From assembly GCA_013115135.1 (NCBI GenBank), contig JABANP010000527.1, positions 1 through 36,023 on the forward strand: 36,023 nucleotides of DNA, written 5' to 3'. A program made the translations under genes and the position numbers. The stretch is from Perkinsus olseni. Its lineage: Eukaryota; Perkinsozoa; Perkinsida; Perkinsidae. Positions 18,775 to 29,669 of the stretch are shown piece by piece; the first letter of the stretch is position 1; the number at the start of each line of letters is the position of its first letter. The notes below the pieces were generated by a model that saw nothing but the letters and a program-made list of their open reading frames with translations, ran no database searches and was not told the DNA's origin.

Positions 18775-21170
18775 AGATGGACGGGATACAGCTGGGGAGT
18801 GCTAACTCGGAATAATTTCGAACTACAGGGCGCCCAACTATGAAGGACGAAATCTGCATACACTGTGATCTAGGAGATGTGTGGTGGAGATCTATCCGGT
18901 AGGAGTTCCAACAAGTTCAACGCTGTCATCAAGGAAGCGCCGATTTTCCCCTTAATGGTTGAAGACTCTGTCAACACACGAAACGACGTCACTTGTTACC
19001 AACTATCTTTCGCAAGACGGACACATAGTCGGAAATATAGCTAACGCCCCGTTGCCGCTGAGTCACACTCGAGCCGTCCCTAATGACAGTTTTTTCGAGT
19101 ACCGGCAGCTGTACTATGGACAAGATAAGCCGAATACTTGAGCGAATCGGCCTCAGCGAATAGATTGCACGCATGCGCGTCGATCCTAGTGGGATACTCG
19201 CCCCGAGGATGAGATGATGGCGCACCGCACTGTTGTGCACTGTAGCTCAGTACAACGTAAGTAATTAAGACGAGGCTCACTGGGTGGTGAAAACCGAACT
19301 CGGGAGGGGAGTGGGGTGCCACCCCGTCCACTGGACGCATGATCCGTAGCGTCATCTGTAGTACGACGTAGATCGCATGCTCATGCACGCGAGTGCGAGG
19401 CGCAAAATGATACCGGATGTAGATGGGAACCATCCCTGGGGTCCATGCCTTCGTGAGGCCACACAAGCTGTCTGCGGAAGTTCATTGCCCATCCAATAGT
19501 ATGGCTATTCGACGCTGAAGACGGGGCTCAAAGAAAGGTAAGATTGGACTCTAGGGGAGCTTAGCAATAATTTGATATACCGCTTACTAAGCTAAGCTTA
19601 GTGTAGCACGTACACTCATGCATGCGAGTGCAAGGCGCAGAATGATGTGAGATACTGTGAGTGAGCAAAGATGGTTGCCACTTTAGTGCAGACGAGTCGT
19701 AGCTGGAACCACATAAACTCCCATGATGTAGAGGTTGAGAGCGTGAGCAGCGAGTGATAGGACTCTGTCTCAGAGTCTCTGAGTGTCAAGTATGCTCAGC
19801 ATCAAGGCTTCTTTTCATTTCCTTGATTGCATAGTCAGACTCTGACTATGCAATCGAGATGGCTCAGACTGCCAGAGCCATACCTAACCACGTTTGGAGC
19901 CTACCACTACTGTTCAGTAGGCTACCAGGGACTGCCTGACCCTGTCCCCGCAACAGACCAAGGCGGCGGTTTCTGGTGTCCTACCTCCACATCCAGGATC
20001 GGAAGGGCTGAGTCTAGCTCACCTCTGCGAATACAGCCGTTTATAATTCTTTTGCGACAAAAGTTTTGTCCCACGTGATTGCAGTTTGAATGAGTTCAAG
20101 CGAGTTCGGCTGCAGGTAGTTCACTCAGGCGAGTTAAGCGAGGACCAATCTTCGATATTCGTAAGCCACGACTCGTAAACGGGACTATCCGTGCCGAAAA
20201 CTCTTCGGCGAAAATCCGAATTGGAGAAAGCTCAGGGTAGAGTATTGACCAGAAGAAAGATCCTTCATAAGCGTGATCCTTGTTGCATGATTGGCAGCGT
20301 CCTTGTGAGAATCAGACTTTCATGGAGCTCGTCTTTAACCTGGCAAATGAACGCTCTCCTGGTGAAGTGCACCATCCGTCTGACCAACTAATCCCAATGG
20401 ATCAGAGTTTGGGAATGAGATCTCGCCTTCGAATGACACCGTAACTCAGAGATTGTTGGAAGTTGTCACCTGGGCGGATTTCAGGAGTCTAAGCCACTGC
20501 AGATGTCCTAGAGGCGGAAAAAAATCGGCACCTTGCGGCCGACGGCAAGGCTTTCCGTGAACGAGTGGGGGTCCCATCGCTCTCGTTCCAGCAGAGAAGC
20601 CGTACGCTCACTTGCCTTACCCTCGCCTCAGGCGAGTCGCCTGAGCGGTGAGGTTCGCGCAGCACCTCCTCGGACAGGATGATGTTCAACCTTTTTGACA
20701 AAGATTGTCGTGTAAGTCAATCCGTGAGGCTGGGGACGGCGCCATGCAGAATAATCAACGAAGGGAAGCGTAAAAACCCAGTTCAGGTTTCAATATTGAG
20801 ATTGTGCCTATGAGCTTAGCGAGCAATTTACGTTGCTGAACACTCCATCCTGGATGAGAAAGACCCTCATCGGCTACTCGTAGATGTATCGCTTCGAGTG
20901 TTGTTCCGAGAATGTCAGACCAGTACGTCGACTCGACGTCTCACTAGTGCCGCGTGACGTTTGGCGAGCGAGCTGATTTCCGGTCTTCGGGTGGGCCCTA
21001 AGGTAGGGCCCGTACCCTGAGAGTGTGGGAGTCGTCAGCTGAAGTCACGTTGTGCGGGTTTAGACGAAAAGCTCATGAACGTGCCTTCCTCCAATATGAG
21101 AGACGTGAGGTACGCTAAGAGGTTTGGAACATCGCGTTCTGCTCGGGTTCGGCATCAGTAACTCATTTTG
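18775..21170. other. Gene-poor stretch with short repeats
   Basis: No coding region is supported. A roughly 35-bp motif containing gcgagtgcRaggcgcaRaatgat occurs at about 19385 and about 19625. A perfect hairpin is at 19825-19855. Shorter palindromes occur near 20630 (ctcaggcga and its inverse) and 20992 (gggccc arms). A block near 20490-20700 has an open minus-strand frame of 70 codons with no recognisable motif. Confidence 0.4.
19825..19855. repeat. Perfect hairpin, 14-bp arms
   Basis: The arm gattgcatagtcag is followed by three bases and its exact inverse complement. The stem is isolated, has no T run after it, and lies in sequence without genes. Confidence 0.7.
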
Positions 21171-22114
21171 AAGCGGTAAGCAACTGACTATTCGCCCGCA
21201 TCTCAGTCATCAGCCGCATCTTAACCGCCTATGTCTACGAAGTCACCTCTCCCTGAGCGGCCCCCGTAAGGTTGTCCCCACGGTGAAACCAAAGCCGGGA
21301 GGGAGCCGTCTACTTATGTTCGGTGTCACGGGCGCACCTTTGTCCCCATACCAAGCCCCTATTCTATTCGCGAATAGATGCTTCGCCTTGATATTTGAGG
21401 ACCTAAGAGAGATGACCGTGCCTTCGTACACTATTTTCATCATGTGATCGCGATCTATTGTGTTGACAACGGAATCCGAGGCGGTCGGTAGGCTGCTGGC
21501 CGCTACCTGGCGGCGCCGGCGCCGCAAAGGTCCGCATAACCTCCCAGAATGCCAAGGTGCAAGAGCTGGATCACGAGCTATTAACCGATCAAGAGCCCTC
21601 GTGAGAGCCTGTGACCTAATTCGTTGAACCTCTTCGAATGCCAGGATGCAACAGCCAATCAATAAACAATCTATCAACCAACCGCCAGTGGCCTACTAGT
21701 GACGCCGGAGTCTCGTGAAAGGACATTCGCGCCACGGAAAAGCTGTCTACTCATCACAGGCGTCACGCTTGCGTTTCCTATTCGTATGATCTCTATGCGC
21801 TCAGTCCGTCTGCAGAGATGTAGGAGCGATTCAAACGACCTAGTGCGCCCGACTTTTCAGTCGTCATGAGGCCGCGTTGTATCGTCCCGTTGGTGGAAGG
21901 CAGAACGGTTGGTAGACAGCCATCAGGTCACCCCGCTCCACGATCGATTCATGAATAGCTAGGGCAGCTAGATGGCAACCCATTAAGAAACAGAGCGTGA
22001 ATCTTCCACGAGCTGAGTGGCAAATTTTCCTCGGGCCTGAGCTGGGGTCTTTCGAGGAACTCGACGAGATTTTGCAGTTTCTACAGACTTCTAGACAGCA
22101 TCGTCCCTCTCAAA

Positions 22115-22888
22115 ATGGTCAGCTTTCTCTCTACTTGGTTGCTAGTGGCTCAACTTCTGGTAACTACAAGCGCTTACTACCCTGGCAAGTTCGTTCACGA
22201 TGGCGACGACTTCACCATGGCCTACGAGGTGGACAACGAGGGTAAAGCCAGACTCTCGTTTAAGGTGCCTGGTCAGCCAGCATTCACCAGCGTGTCGTAC
22301 CCCCTGAAGGAGGTCGTATCTCGGCATGCTTACGAAGTTGACTTCACCGGCACGTTCGAAGGGGTTCACTACTGGTATAAGCGTATCGGTGGCCTTCACC
22401 GAGGAGTTCACATCAAGGATGACGACTTGACCGTTCTCACTTTCGCGAACAGGGATGTACTCCTCGCCAAGTTCGAAGGCCGAGAGCTCAAGTTCACCAG
22501 GCGTTCTCACCGATCGCCTCCTAGCGCTCACTACATTGGCAAGTTCGTTCACGATGGCGACGACTTCACTTTGGCCTACGAGGTGGACAACGAGGGCAAA
22601 GTCAAATTTTCGTTCGAGGTGCCTGGTCAGCCAGCATTCACCAGCGTGTCGTACCCCCTGAGGGAGGTCGTACCTCCGTTTGCTTACGCAGTCGATTTCA
22701 CCGGCACGTTCGAAGGGGTTCACTACTGGTATAAGCGTATCCGTGGCCTTCACCGAGGAGTTCACATCAAGGATGGTGACTTGACATTTTTTGCTTTCGT
22801 AAACAGTAATGTCCTCCTCGCTATCTTCGAAGGCCGAGTGCTGAAGTTCACCAGGCGCCCCTACCCCCGGGCAAATCTGCGGCAGTGA
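22115..22888 (+). CDS. Secreted protein with two beta-rich repeats of about 115 residues
   Basis: The protein has 257 residues and no intron; the start is set by the ATG after ctctcaaa, which opens a signal peptide (FLSTWLLVAQLLVTTSA, residues 3-19). Two tandem repeats follow (about 21-138 and 139-257). Each has the order GKFVHDGDDFT, YEVDNEGK, VPGQPAFTSVSYPL, VDFTGTFEGVHYWYKRI, RGVHIKD and FEGR.LKFTRR. There are essentially no cysteines and many alternating hydrophobic residues, so a beta-sandwich-like fold is plausible. I know no named family. The conserved VHYWYKRI and FTG.FEGV patches may form a ligand site. The paralogue in unit 2 has three repeats and is split by a transposon. Confidence 0.85.
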   Translation: MVSFLSTWLLVAQLLVTTSAYYPGKFVHDGDDFTMAYEVDNEGKARLSFKVPGQPAFTSVSYPLKEVVSRHAYEVDFTGTFEGVHYWYKRIGGLHRGVHIKDDDLTVLTFANRDVLLAKFEGRELKFTRRSHRSPPSAHYIGKFVHDGDDFTLAYEVDNEGKVKFSFEVPGQPAFTSVSYPLREVVPPFAYAVDFTGTFEGVHYWYKRIRGLHRGVHIKDGDLTFFAFVNSNVLLAIFEGRVLKFTRRPYPRANLRQ

Positions 22889-24770
22889 GCAACCTCAGAT
22901 CGGTAGTCCTCTTCATTGGGAACACGATCCTTGTCACGAGGCCGGTGCCGTTGAGAGGACTACGATGATGAAGCTCGATCTCTGTTCATATTTCGAGCTA
23001 TCGTTGTACATACGGACCTATCACTGTCACTGCCCGCCCGGACCCGCTTAGGCTGGTATCGACAGAAGACATCGGGTTTTTTCTTTTTTCATCTATCTAT
23101 TTCAGTTATATATGGACAGCCAGAAATCCGCTGGCCTGGTTTCGTCTTTTCAAAAACTGGTAAGACTTAATTTGTTGTGGACACTGCAGCAAGCAGTGAT
23201 CAGTAACCGCACAAATTGTGATGTTTTCATTTACAAACGCCCTTTGATAATTCCCAGGTGGCAAGATGGAATGATTTCAGCGTGGACGACCTCGGGGAAC
23301 AGTTTCCTCAGGAATCCCACGTGCTTTTCCCCCGTATTAACGCTTAGGGTAGCGAAGTTTTGTAGGCAAGCTTGTTACTGAATCAGCAACTTCACAGTCT
23401 GATTGATCACCAGACTGATACGAAGCTTGCAGGTTCAATCTAACTTAGTTTACACAGTTCCTGGTTTCTCTTGCGTTTCATGGAGTTTTCTGGTCACCGC
23501 GAAACAAGGGTGAGCCACGACGCCACCAGACGTGTTAACGAGAGAAATGTGAGGCATAACCCATCATGATACGGACGGCATACATCTCCTGGTGACATCC
23601 TCACCGGGGGAGTCACCGCTGCTGAGACACCGATCTATCGATCCGCACTGTGAACTTCGCCAAGCGCGACCGCGAGGTAGCCCTGCCTCAGTCGCACGCT
23701 TTTGAGAGTATGGGGCGAAGTTCAGAACGGAAAATTGAACCCAATCTGCAGAGCACCCCGGGTTGATCGAGGGCCGTGAAATGAAAAGGTGTAAGTGGAG
23801 TCCCTGAATGCTTCCGCTAGTGAGTTGTTCGAGGAACTTGGAGCCACATGCGTCATGAAGTAAATGGGGTGGGACGAAGCTCCCGTGTTCGATCACTCCT
23901 GCCTGCTCTATGATATCACCAGTCGACGGCGATATGAATAGGCAGAAGTGAGACCTGTGTGAGGGCCCCTTCCTCATTTCGATGTATTGGGATTTTTCAA
24001 CACAAGGTGCTATTGAGCAGTGAGCGAGCGAGTGCAGTGAGTACCGCGGCGGACAGCAATGATCGCTAAAGCTCTTCTCTCCTGAGATTACTCGATCATC
24101 CAACCCAGATGGCATGTTTGGACGACCTTGCCCCTGAAAGGCCATAACAGTAGTGATATATCCGCACGGCCCGACTTCCGCAAATGCGGTGATATTGACG
24201 GCTAGCGCAAATTACAAATACAGTTAGAGTCGCTCAACCCTGCGGCTCCCCAGAGTGACTCTGCAGAGTCGGATGGAATCCTCAGCGATGATGGACGTAG
24301 AGGTCGGGATGAGGTTAACGATGAGATGAGCAATAATAGACGTGCTGGTGGATAACCCACTCGCGAAGATCTCAAATTAAGGCGGACGCATCACAGCAGG
24401 TCAAGTCATTATCTTCGGACGCGCGTCGGATGCAGCGGTAGTGCACACAACGAGACACCTACAAGCATTACTCGCCCGCCCCCAAAGCTAGACGGGATAC
24501 AGAAGTGGGTGATATCTCAATAAGTGCAACAGCAATCTCGAAGTTAAGGGCGCGCTTCTATCATTTTCAAGGTGTTTCAGTCTCAGCCACGGCGATCGAC
24601 TATGCGTTGCCCTCACGACGGATGCGATGCGGAATGTCAAGAATGTCTGCTGCGGATCGTTCCGTACGGTGCACATGGGATGTAATGTGGAGACTCCACG
24701 ATGGAACACAATAGGTCCCGCCATCCCTCCCTGGCACCGCCCCGTCAGCGATCTGAAACGGCGTGCTAAT
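22889..24770. other. Non-coding part of unit 1
   Basis: This region matches 29670-31698 in unit 2 throughout, with many indels, including the stretch gttactgaatcagcaacttc near 23370 and 30138. Open frames are short and differ between units, which argues against coding. The first 220 bp after the stop codon are the best conserved and may be the 3' untranslated region. Confidence 0.55.
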
Positions 24771-24779
24771 CGATCAGTG
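24771..24779. repeat. Left 9-bp target-site duplication of the Mutator-like element
   Basis: CGATCAGTG directly precedes the left inverted repeat and recurs directly after the right one at 26403-26411. Confidence 0.85.
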
Positions 24780-24980
24780 CGGTGTAGTCCAACTGGGGCA
24801 GTGCCAATTCGGGCAGTGGTTAATTCGTACACTTACCAACTGGGACAGGGGCAAGTCGGACACTCGTGTCAAGGTGGTGCCAAGTCGGGCACCTCAACTA
24901 AGTACCAACTGGGACATTACCGATTGAGACACCGCGAAAACGCTCACTCGGACAGTACCAACTCGGTCACTTACCTGCCC

Positions 24981-25035
24981 GGCCATATGAGCTTGATTTT
25001 CGCGAACCGTTCGCGAAAATCAAGCTCATATGGCC
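24981..25035. repeat. Perfect 26-bp inverted repeat with 3-base loop
   Basis: The left arm 24981-25006 starts ggccatatgagcttgatttt and ends cgcgaa; the right arm 25010-25035 is its exact inverse complement; the loop is ccg. The arms would form an uninterrupted stem. It lies inside the left part of the MULE, immediately 3' of the tRNA-like sequence on the minus strand. Confidence 0.9.
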
Positions 25036-25041
25036 GCGCGC

Positions 25042-25138
25042 GCTCACTCCATGTGCAGCTCCATTCGCCCAGCGCGGGGATCGAGCCCGGATCGCGTTCG
25101 TGGCAGTCCAACGTGTTAACCGCTAGACCAATAGCACC
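25042..25138 (-). other. tRNA-like sequence (degenerate tRNA or SINE head)
   Basis: On the minus strand the sequence ATTGGTCTAGCGGTTAACAC fits the pol III A box of Glu/Asp/Gly-type tRNAs, and GGGCTCGATCCCC about 45 nt later fits a B box. An anticodon-arm-like stretch GTTGGACTGCCACGAAC lies between them. The cloverleaf does not close: the 3' side has no complement to the GGTGCTA acceptor strand, and the anticodon stem has a mismatch. It is therefore not a normal tRNA gene; a SINE head or tRNA pseudogene is more likely. Confidence 0.6.
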
Positions 25139-25282
25139 TTAATAAATTTTTGCGCTACCTTAAAGCCCATAGCTCCCGGGGTCCATTGCAGTCACGCGCC
25201 ATAATATTCATTTTTCAACGAAATCTTTTCATTATTCCTCATAAAACCTGAATGTTTCTCCCTCAGATACTCTCCTCTTTTC

Positions 25283-26047
25283 ATGTCTAATCTCATCCCA
25301 GATTGGGATCAGCCAATGCCACTTCTGTGGACGTCAAGCACTCAGCCGCCGATTAATCTCTCCCAGGCTTGGTCTACAGCGGGTCAACCTCCCACACAGC
25401 AAGGTATTTCCCATATCATCATCCACTTGTCACTTTACGTACTCTTCTCAGCAACAGCTTCCAGTGAAGAGATGCCACTACATCCCTATGTCCTCGACAA
25501 CATGCAGCTGGGCCCTCTCGACTTTATCCTAGATAACGAGCTCTGGGTTCCACCATTACTGGCATTCTTCCTGGAGCCCACTAAATCCAACTTCAATAAC
25601 TTCGTCCGCTACTTTGAGCGAACTTATGTTGGGTCGGTCTCAAAATTACCCCTATTTGACCCTCACTTATGGTGTCACGCCAACTCCCATGAACGTACCA
25701 GTAACCTCTGTGAGGCTTATCATCATTCGTTGAATGCATTATGTTGTATAAGGCGCCCCTCCTTCTATCACATAATGACCATAATAGTCGACGGCCTTAC
25801 TGAGTTTGGCCAGCGTTTCGCTAGAGTAAAAGCTGGGGACGCGTGTCGTCAGCCAACCCAGACCCGCAAGCAGGCCGAAGCTACATTGGAGAGAGCTTAT
25901 GCGGCTACGTTTCCGGAGTATGGTGGGACTTCCTGGGCTGAAGCGCCAGTCCGTCTGAAGGAAGTCGAGTATATCCAGTACCTAAGGGCTTGCAGTGCCA
26001 CACTTGCCCGTTCCAGGCCAGCCAAAAAGTACAGTGATAAGCCGTAG
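25283..26047 (+). pseudogene. MULE transposase, C-terminal fragment
   Basis: A 254-codon frame contains ERTSNLCEAYHHSLN followed by SFYHIMTII, the pattern (RTNN.vE..H..LN, then a hydrophobic helix) typical of the C-terminal region of Mutator-like transposases. LWVPPLLAFF and a preceding aromatic segment fit the part before it. The catalytic DDE region is not encoded anywhere in the element, and the N-terminal third of the frame reads like low-quality sequence. The product cannot be an active transposase by itself. Confidence 0.7.
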
Positions 26048-26402
26048 TACTCAATGCCTAGTAATCAATTTTTAAACTATGCCCTTACCTGTGAAGTTCG
26101 ATTCGAATGTTGCTTTTCTGTCGGCGTGTGCCTGGTTCGGTGAAGTTTCTCTCTCCTCACAGACTATGCATTGAGTTTCTAAGTGCGAAGCCACTGTCTC
26201 AGTTGGCACTGTACGAGTTGTAGTGGCGAGCGAAGTGCCACTGTCTCAAGTGGTCCTGTCTGAATTGGTCCAGGTCTACCCGCCGTTTTTGTCCGACCTG
26301 CCACTGACTCAGTTGGCAGTGTCCGAATCTGTGGTGTACGGGTTGATACCTTGTACGAGTTGACCACTGTCCGAATTGCCACTGCCTCAGTTGGGATACA
26401 CC

Positions 26403-26411
26403 CGATCAGTG
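26403..26411. repeat. Right 9-bp target-site duplication of the Mutator-like element
   Basis: This is CGATCAGTG, identical to 24771-24779. The sequence after it (acgcacagtaaagattcgtc) continues the unit and matches the unfilled site in unit 2. Confidence 0.85.
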
Positions 26412-27816
26412 ACGCACAGTAAAGATTCGTCTAGCTTATTCGTGGGTTGCAGCACTACTAGCTTGGCTGTCTAGCTCATCTGCGCTTACGCAATTGCAAT
26501 GAGTTATTTAGTGTCTTAATGGGACGTCTATGTGTGAGCTAAGAGTCCAACGCCGGTTCCGGCTCAGTTATCCGGGCGTTGTTACATCGTCTTTAGGAAG
26601 GGAGATTAGAAGCGGTCAGCAACTGACTATTCGCCCACATTTAAGTCATCGGTCGCATCTTCACTGCCGATATCTACGAAGTCACCTCTCCCTGCGCGAA
26701 CCCAGTGGAGTTTCCCCATGGTGGAACCAAAGGGAAACCCGAGGGAGCCGTCGACTTATCTCGGGGTCACTGGCCCACCCATGTCTCCCACTAGGCCCCT
26801 AGTCTATCCGCGTATAGATGCTCCGCCTTGATGTTTGAATGCCTGAGAGCGATGGCCATGCCTTCCTTCACCATTTGATGCTGATTTATGGCATGGATTC
26901 TACGGTGTTGATAACGAAATCCGCGACGACCGGTAGGGCCTACCGGGTAGGCTGCTGTCTGCCATCTGGCGGCAGCGCCGCGTAGATTCACATAACAACT
27001 GAGAAATCCTGAGTGAGAATACCAAGGTGCAAGAGCTGGTTCACGAGCTATTAACCACCCAAACGCCTCGTGAGAGCCTACCATTTGGTCTGTTGAAGCT
27101 CTCTGAATGTCGACAACCAGTCAATGAACAATCTGCCAGTCAACTGCCACTAGACAACTCGTGACCCGAGAGTCCCGTGGACGGATCTCCGCGCCACGGA
27201 AGAGCTGTCTGTTTATCACAGGCGTTACGTTTGCGTCCCTTATTCATACGATCTCGAGGCACTCAGTCCGTCGGTAGAGTTTGTGGGAGCGATCCAGACA
27301 ACCCAGTGTTCCTATCTTTTCAGTCGTCGCTAGACCGCGTTGTTGTATTTCACGGTGGAGTGCAGGACAATCGGTAGCCAGTCATCTGGCCACCTGGCTC
27401 CACGATCGATTTCTCAATAGCTAGGGCACCAACGCATAAGCAAAACCGAGCGGGTTTCGACCCTGGAAAGCTTCCTCGAGTGTGAGCTGGAGTCTTTCGA
27501 ATTGTGCAGCTTCTACAGGCTTCAGATAGCATCCCACTTTCAAAATGGTCAGCTTTCTCTCTACTTGGTTGCTAGTGGCTCAACTTCTGGTAACTACAAG
27601 CGCGTACTACCCTGGCAAGTTCGTTCACGATGGGGAAGACTTCACCATGGCCTACGAGGTGGAGAACGAGGGTAAAGCCAAACTCTCGTTTAAGGTGCCT
27701 GGCCAGCCAGCGTTCACCAGCGCGTCGTACCCCCTGCATGAACCTCGGAATATTTACACCGTCGACTTCACAGGCTCGTTCGAAGGAGTTCGCTACTGGT
27801 ATAAGCGTATCCGTGG

Positions 27817-27824
27817 CCTTTACC
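27817..27824. repeat. Left 8-bp target-site duplication of the hAT-like element
   Basis: CCTTTACC precedes the element and recurs at 28835-28842. Confidence 0.85.
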
Positions 27825-28834
27825 CAGGGTCGTTGGTCCACGGAAAGAAAGTCCGACTTTATTTCTCGAATTGAAATAAATAGGAAAAAAAGGAAAAATA
27901 TGGGAAATAAAGAAAAAAAATAGGAAATTTATTCTCGAATCGCGCCGAGCGTGGCGGACCTTCGGTCCGCCACAACCCTCGTGTATAACCCTGCCGGCAA
28001 GTTCGGCAATTCCGCCAGATGACTGACCATCTTTGATTCTGGTTGCTGTGATTGATTCACGGTAACTCAGTGACTGCGCTCTTTTCTTTGAAATTCTTGC
28101 AGTCTTGCTCTTCTTGACTTTCCCCTGCAGCATGACCGCAACCGCGTGCTGAAGCTTTAGACTCTCCAGTGGAGAGGGCTCCGACAGACAGCGGTCCACT
28201 GTTGGATGAGGGCCTGATAAGCAGATCGCCCTCACTACTATCGGCTGAAAGGTTCGCCGACGACTCGTCGGCGACCAGGATCGAATCTAGGTCACTCGCG
28301 AGAGTGTGCAAATATCTTATCATTCGGGCGATATCGACCTAGAACTCACGAGACTCGTAATACGAGCTTCCATTTATCCGCGACCGACTATTGTCCGTTG
28401 GGCTCCCAACAAAGATGAGACAGCTTGAGCTGCCCGACTCAACCATTCAGGTTAGAAGCGTGTCACAGAACTCCTTAGGATCATCCTCCCGCTTAGCCGT
28501 GAGTCCCGACCCGTAGTACGATCGACCGCGTTACATGCAACTTGCAAGATAATCGTCAGCTTGTAGGTCCCAGGTTCAATTCATAGCGCATCATTTCTCT
28601 GCATTGTCAGTCAAGTCAGCCCCATGGCCACAAGCATGATGTTCTTGATATATTCGGACATCTTTTTGGTCACTAGCATGCACTGACGAGTAACAGATAA
28701 AGAGTCATTGAAAAAGTCGAAAAAACAGTTTTTTCCACTTTTTTAAATTCTTTTCCTCGACTTTTCTTCCATTGGAATTTTTCCTAATTTCCTTCGGAAG
28801 GAAACAAATATTTATTGCGAAACCAACGACCCTG
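27825..28834. mobile_element. Non-autonomous hAT-like transposon
   Basis: The element is 1,010 bp long with perfect 13-bp terminal inverted repeats: CAGGGTCGTTGGT on the left and ACCAACGACCCTG on the right. It is flanked by an exact 8-bp target duplication. An 8-bp duplication with a CAGGG end is characteristic of the hAT superfamily. Subterminal regions are AT-rich with runs such as ggaaaaa. The longest internal frame (minus, 28057-28323) has no transposase motif, so movement would need enzyme supplied elsewhere. Confidence 0.88.
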
Positions 28835-28842
28835 CCTTTACC
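28835..28842. repeat. Right 8-bp target-site duplication of the hAT-like element
   Basis: This is CCTTTACC, identical to 27817-27824. Coding sequence continues directly after it with the codons for QAAHIKDDDL. Confidence 0.85.
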
Positions 28843-29669
28843 AAGCAGCTCACATCAAGGATGATGACTTGACCGTTCTCAGTCTCATGAACAGTGATAT
28901 CCTCTTAGCTAAGTTCGAAGGCCGAGAGCTCAAGTTCACCAGGCAACCTGACAGCTCGCCCTTAGACGCTCAGTACATTGGCGAGTACGTTCACGTTGGG
29001 GACGACTTCATCATGTCCTACGCGCTGAGCAGGGATGGTAACGTCAAATTCTCGTTCAAGGTGCCTGGCCAACCAACGTTCACCAGCGTGTCGCACTCCC
29101 TGCACGGACCTTCGCATGTTTACACAGTCGACTTCACGGGCTCGTTCGAAGGGGTTCGCTACTGGTATAAGCGTATCCGCGGCATTCACCAAGAAGTCCA
29201 CATCAAGGATAATGACTTGACCGCTCTCAGTTTCGTGAACGATGATATCCTCTTCGCCAAGTTCGAAGGCCGAGAGCTCAAGTTCACCAGACGGTCTGAT
29301 CGCGTGCCCTTTGACGCTCAGTATATTGGAAGATTCGTTTACGACGGCGACGACTTCACTATGGCCTTCGAGCTGGACGACGAGGGCAGAGCCAAATTCT
29401 CGTACGAGGTGCCTGGCAAGCCGGCGTTCACCAGCATTGCATATCCCGTCACTGGAGGTCCGAATACTTACGCCATCGACTTCACAGGATCGTTCGAAGG
29501 GGTTCGCTACTGGTATAAACGTATCCGTGGCCTTCACCAAGGAGTTGATATCAAGGACGGTGACTTGACCTCTCTTATTTTGACCGATGGTGGTATCGTC
29601 GCCACGTTCGAAGGCCTAGAGTTCAGGTTCACCCGACGCCCCTACCCCCGGGCAAATCTGCGGAAGTGA

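Larger units (their letters stand above)
24780..26402 (+). mobile_element. Mutator-like (MULE) element with long tandem-repeat TIRs
   Basis: The element is 1,623 bp long. The outer ends are inverted copies: left GGTGTAGTCCAACTGGGGCA and right, inverted, GGTGTATCCCAACTGAGGCA. The similarity continues for at least 60 bp (CAATTCGG.CAGTGGT). Further inward both ends consist of degenerate repeats of ccaactgRgacaRtg over roughly 200 bp. The 9-bp target duplication CGATCAGTG flanks it. Unit 2 has the corresponding uninterrupted site at 31699-31707. An internal frame encodes the C-terminal part of a MULE transposase. Long inverted repeats plus a 9-bp duplication are the hallmark of the Mutator superfamily. 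Confidence 0.88.
21171..26490. repeat. Tandem segmental duplication, unit 1
   Basis: The unit starts at aagcggtaagcaactgacta and is matched along its length by unit 2 (26610-31775): the 5' block, the repeat-protein gene, its 3' region with tctatctatttcag, and a distal block with gtaaagattcgtctagctta. Net of the 1.6-kb transposon it is about 3.7 kb. Units lie head to tail with about 120 bp of unmatched sequence between them. Confidence 0.88.
27545..29669 (+). pseudogene. Secreted three-repeat paralogue interrupted by a hAT-like element
   Basis: Coding sequence runs 27545-27824, is broken by the transposon plus one target duplication, and resumes at 28843-29669. The two parts sum to 1,107 nt, an exact multiple of three (368 residues), and the frame is continuous across the gap. 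The signal peptide is nearly identical to that of the paralogue at 22115. Three repeats follow with the same motif order (VHDGEDFTMAYEVENEG, VDFTGSFEGVRYWYKRI and so on), the first being split by the insertion after RIRGLY. As it stands, translation would read into the transposon and stop at 27872-27874. No other lesion is seen, so the insertion may be recent, or removed in some individuals. Confidence 0.85.

Noticed and set aside
22142..22765. 207-codon minus-strand frame, and a similar 192-codon frame at 28962-29540
   Set aside because: Both are antisense shadows of the repeat-protein genes; their apparent repeat structure mirrors the plus-strand repeats.
25042..25138. A functional tRNA gene
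   Set aside because: A and B boxes are good, but the acceptor stem has no 3' partner and the anticodon stem is imperfect.
28057..28323. Transposase inside the hAT-like element
   Set aside because: The frame has only 88 codons, is rich in serine, and lacks a hAT dimerisation or DDE motif.
28540..28600. tRNA-like B box (aggttcaattc)
   Set aside because: There is no A box at the right distance, and the same ggttcaatct phrase recurs in the non-coding part of both duplicated units as ordinary repeat sequence.
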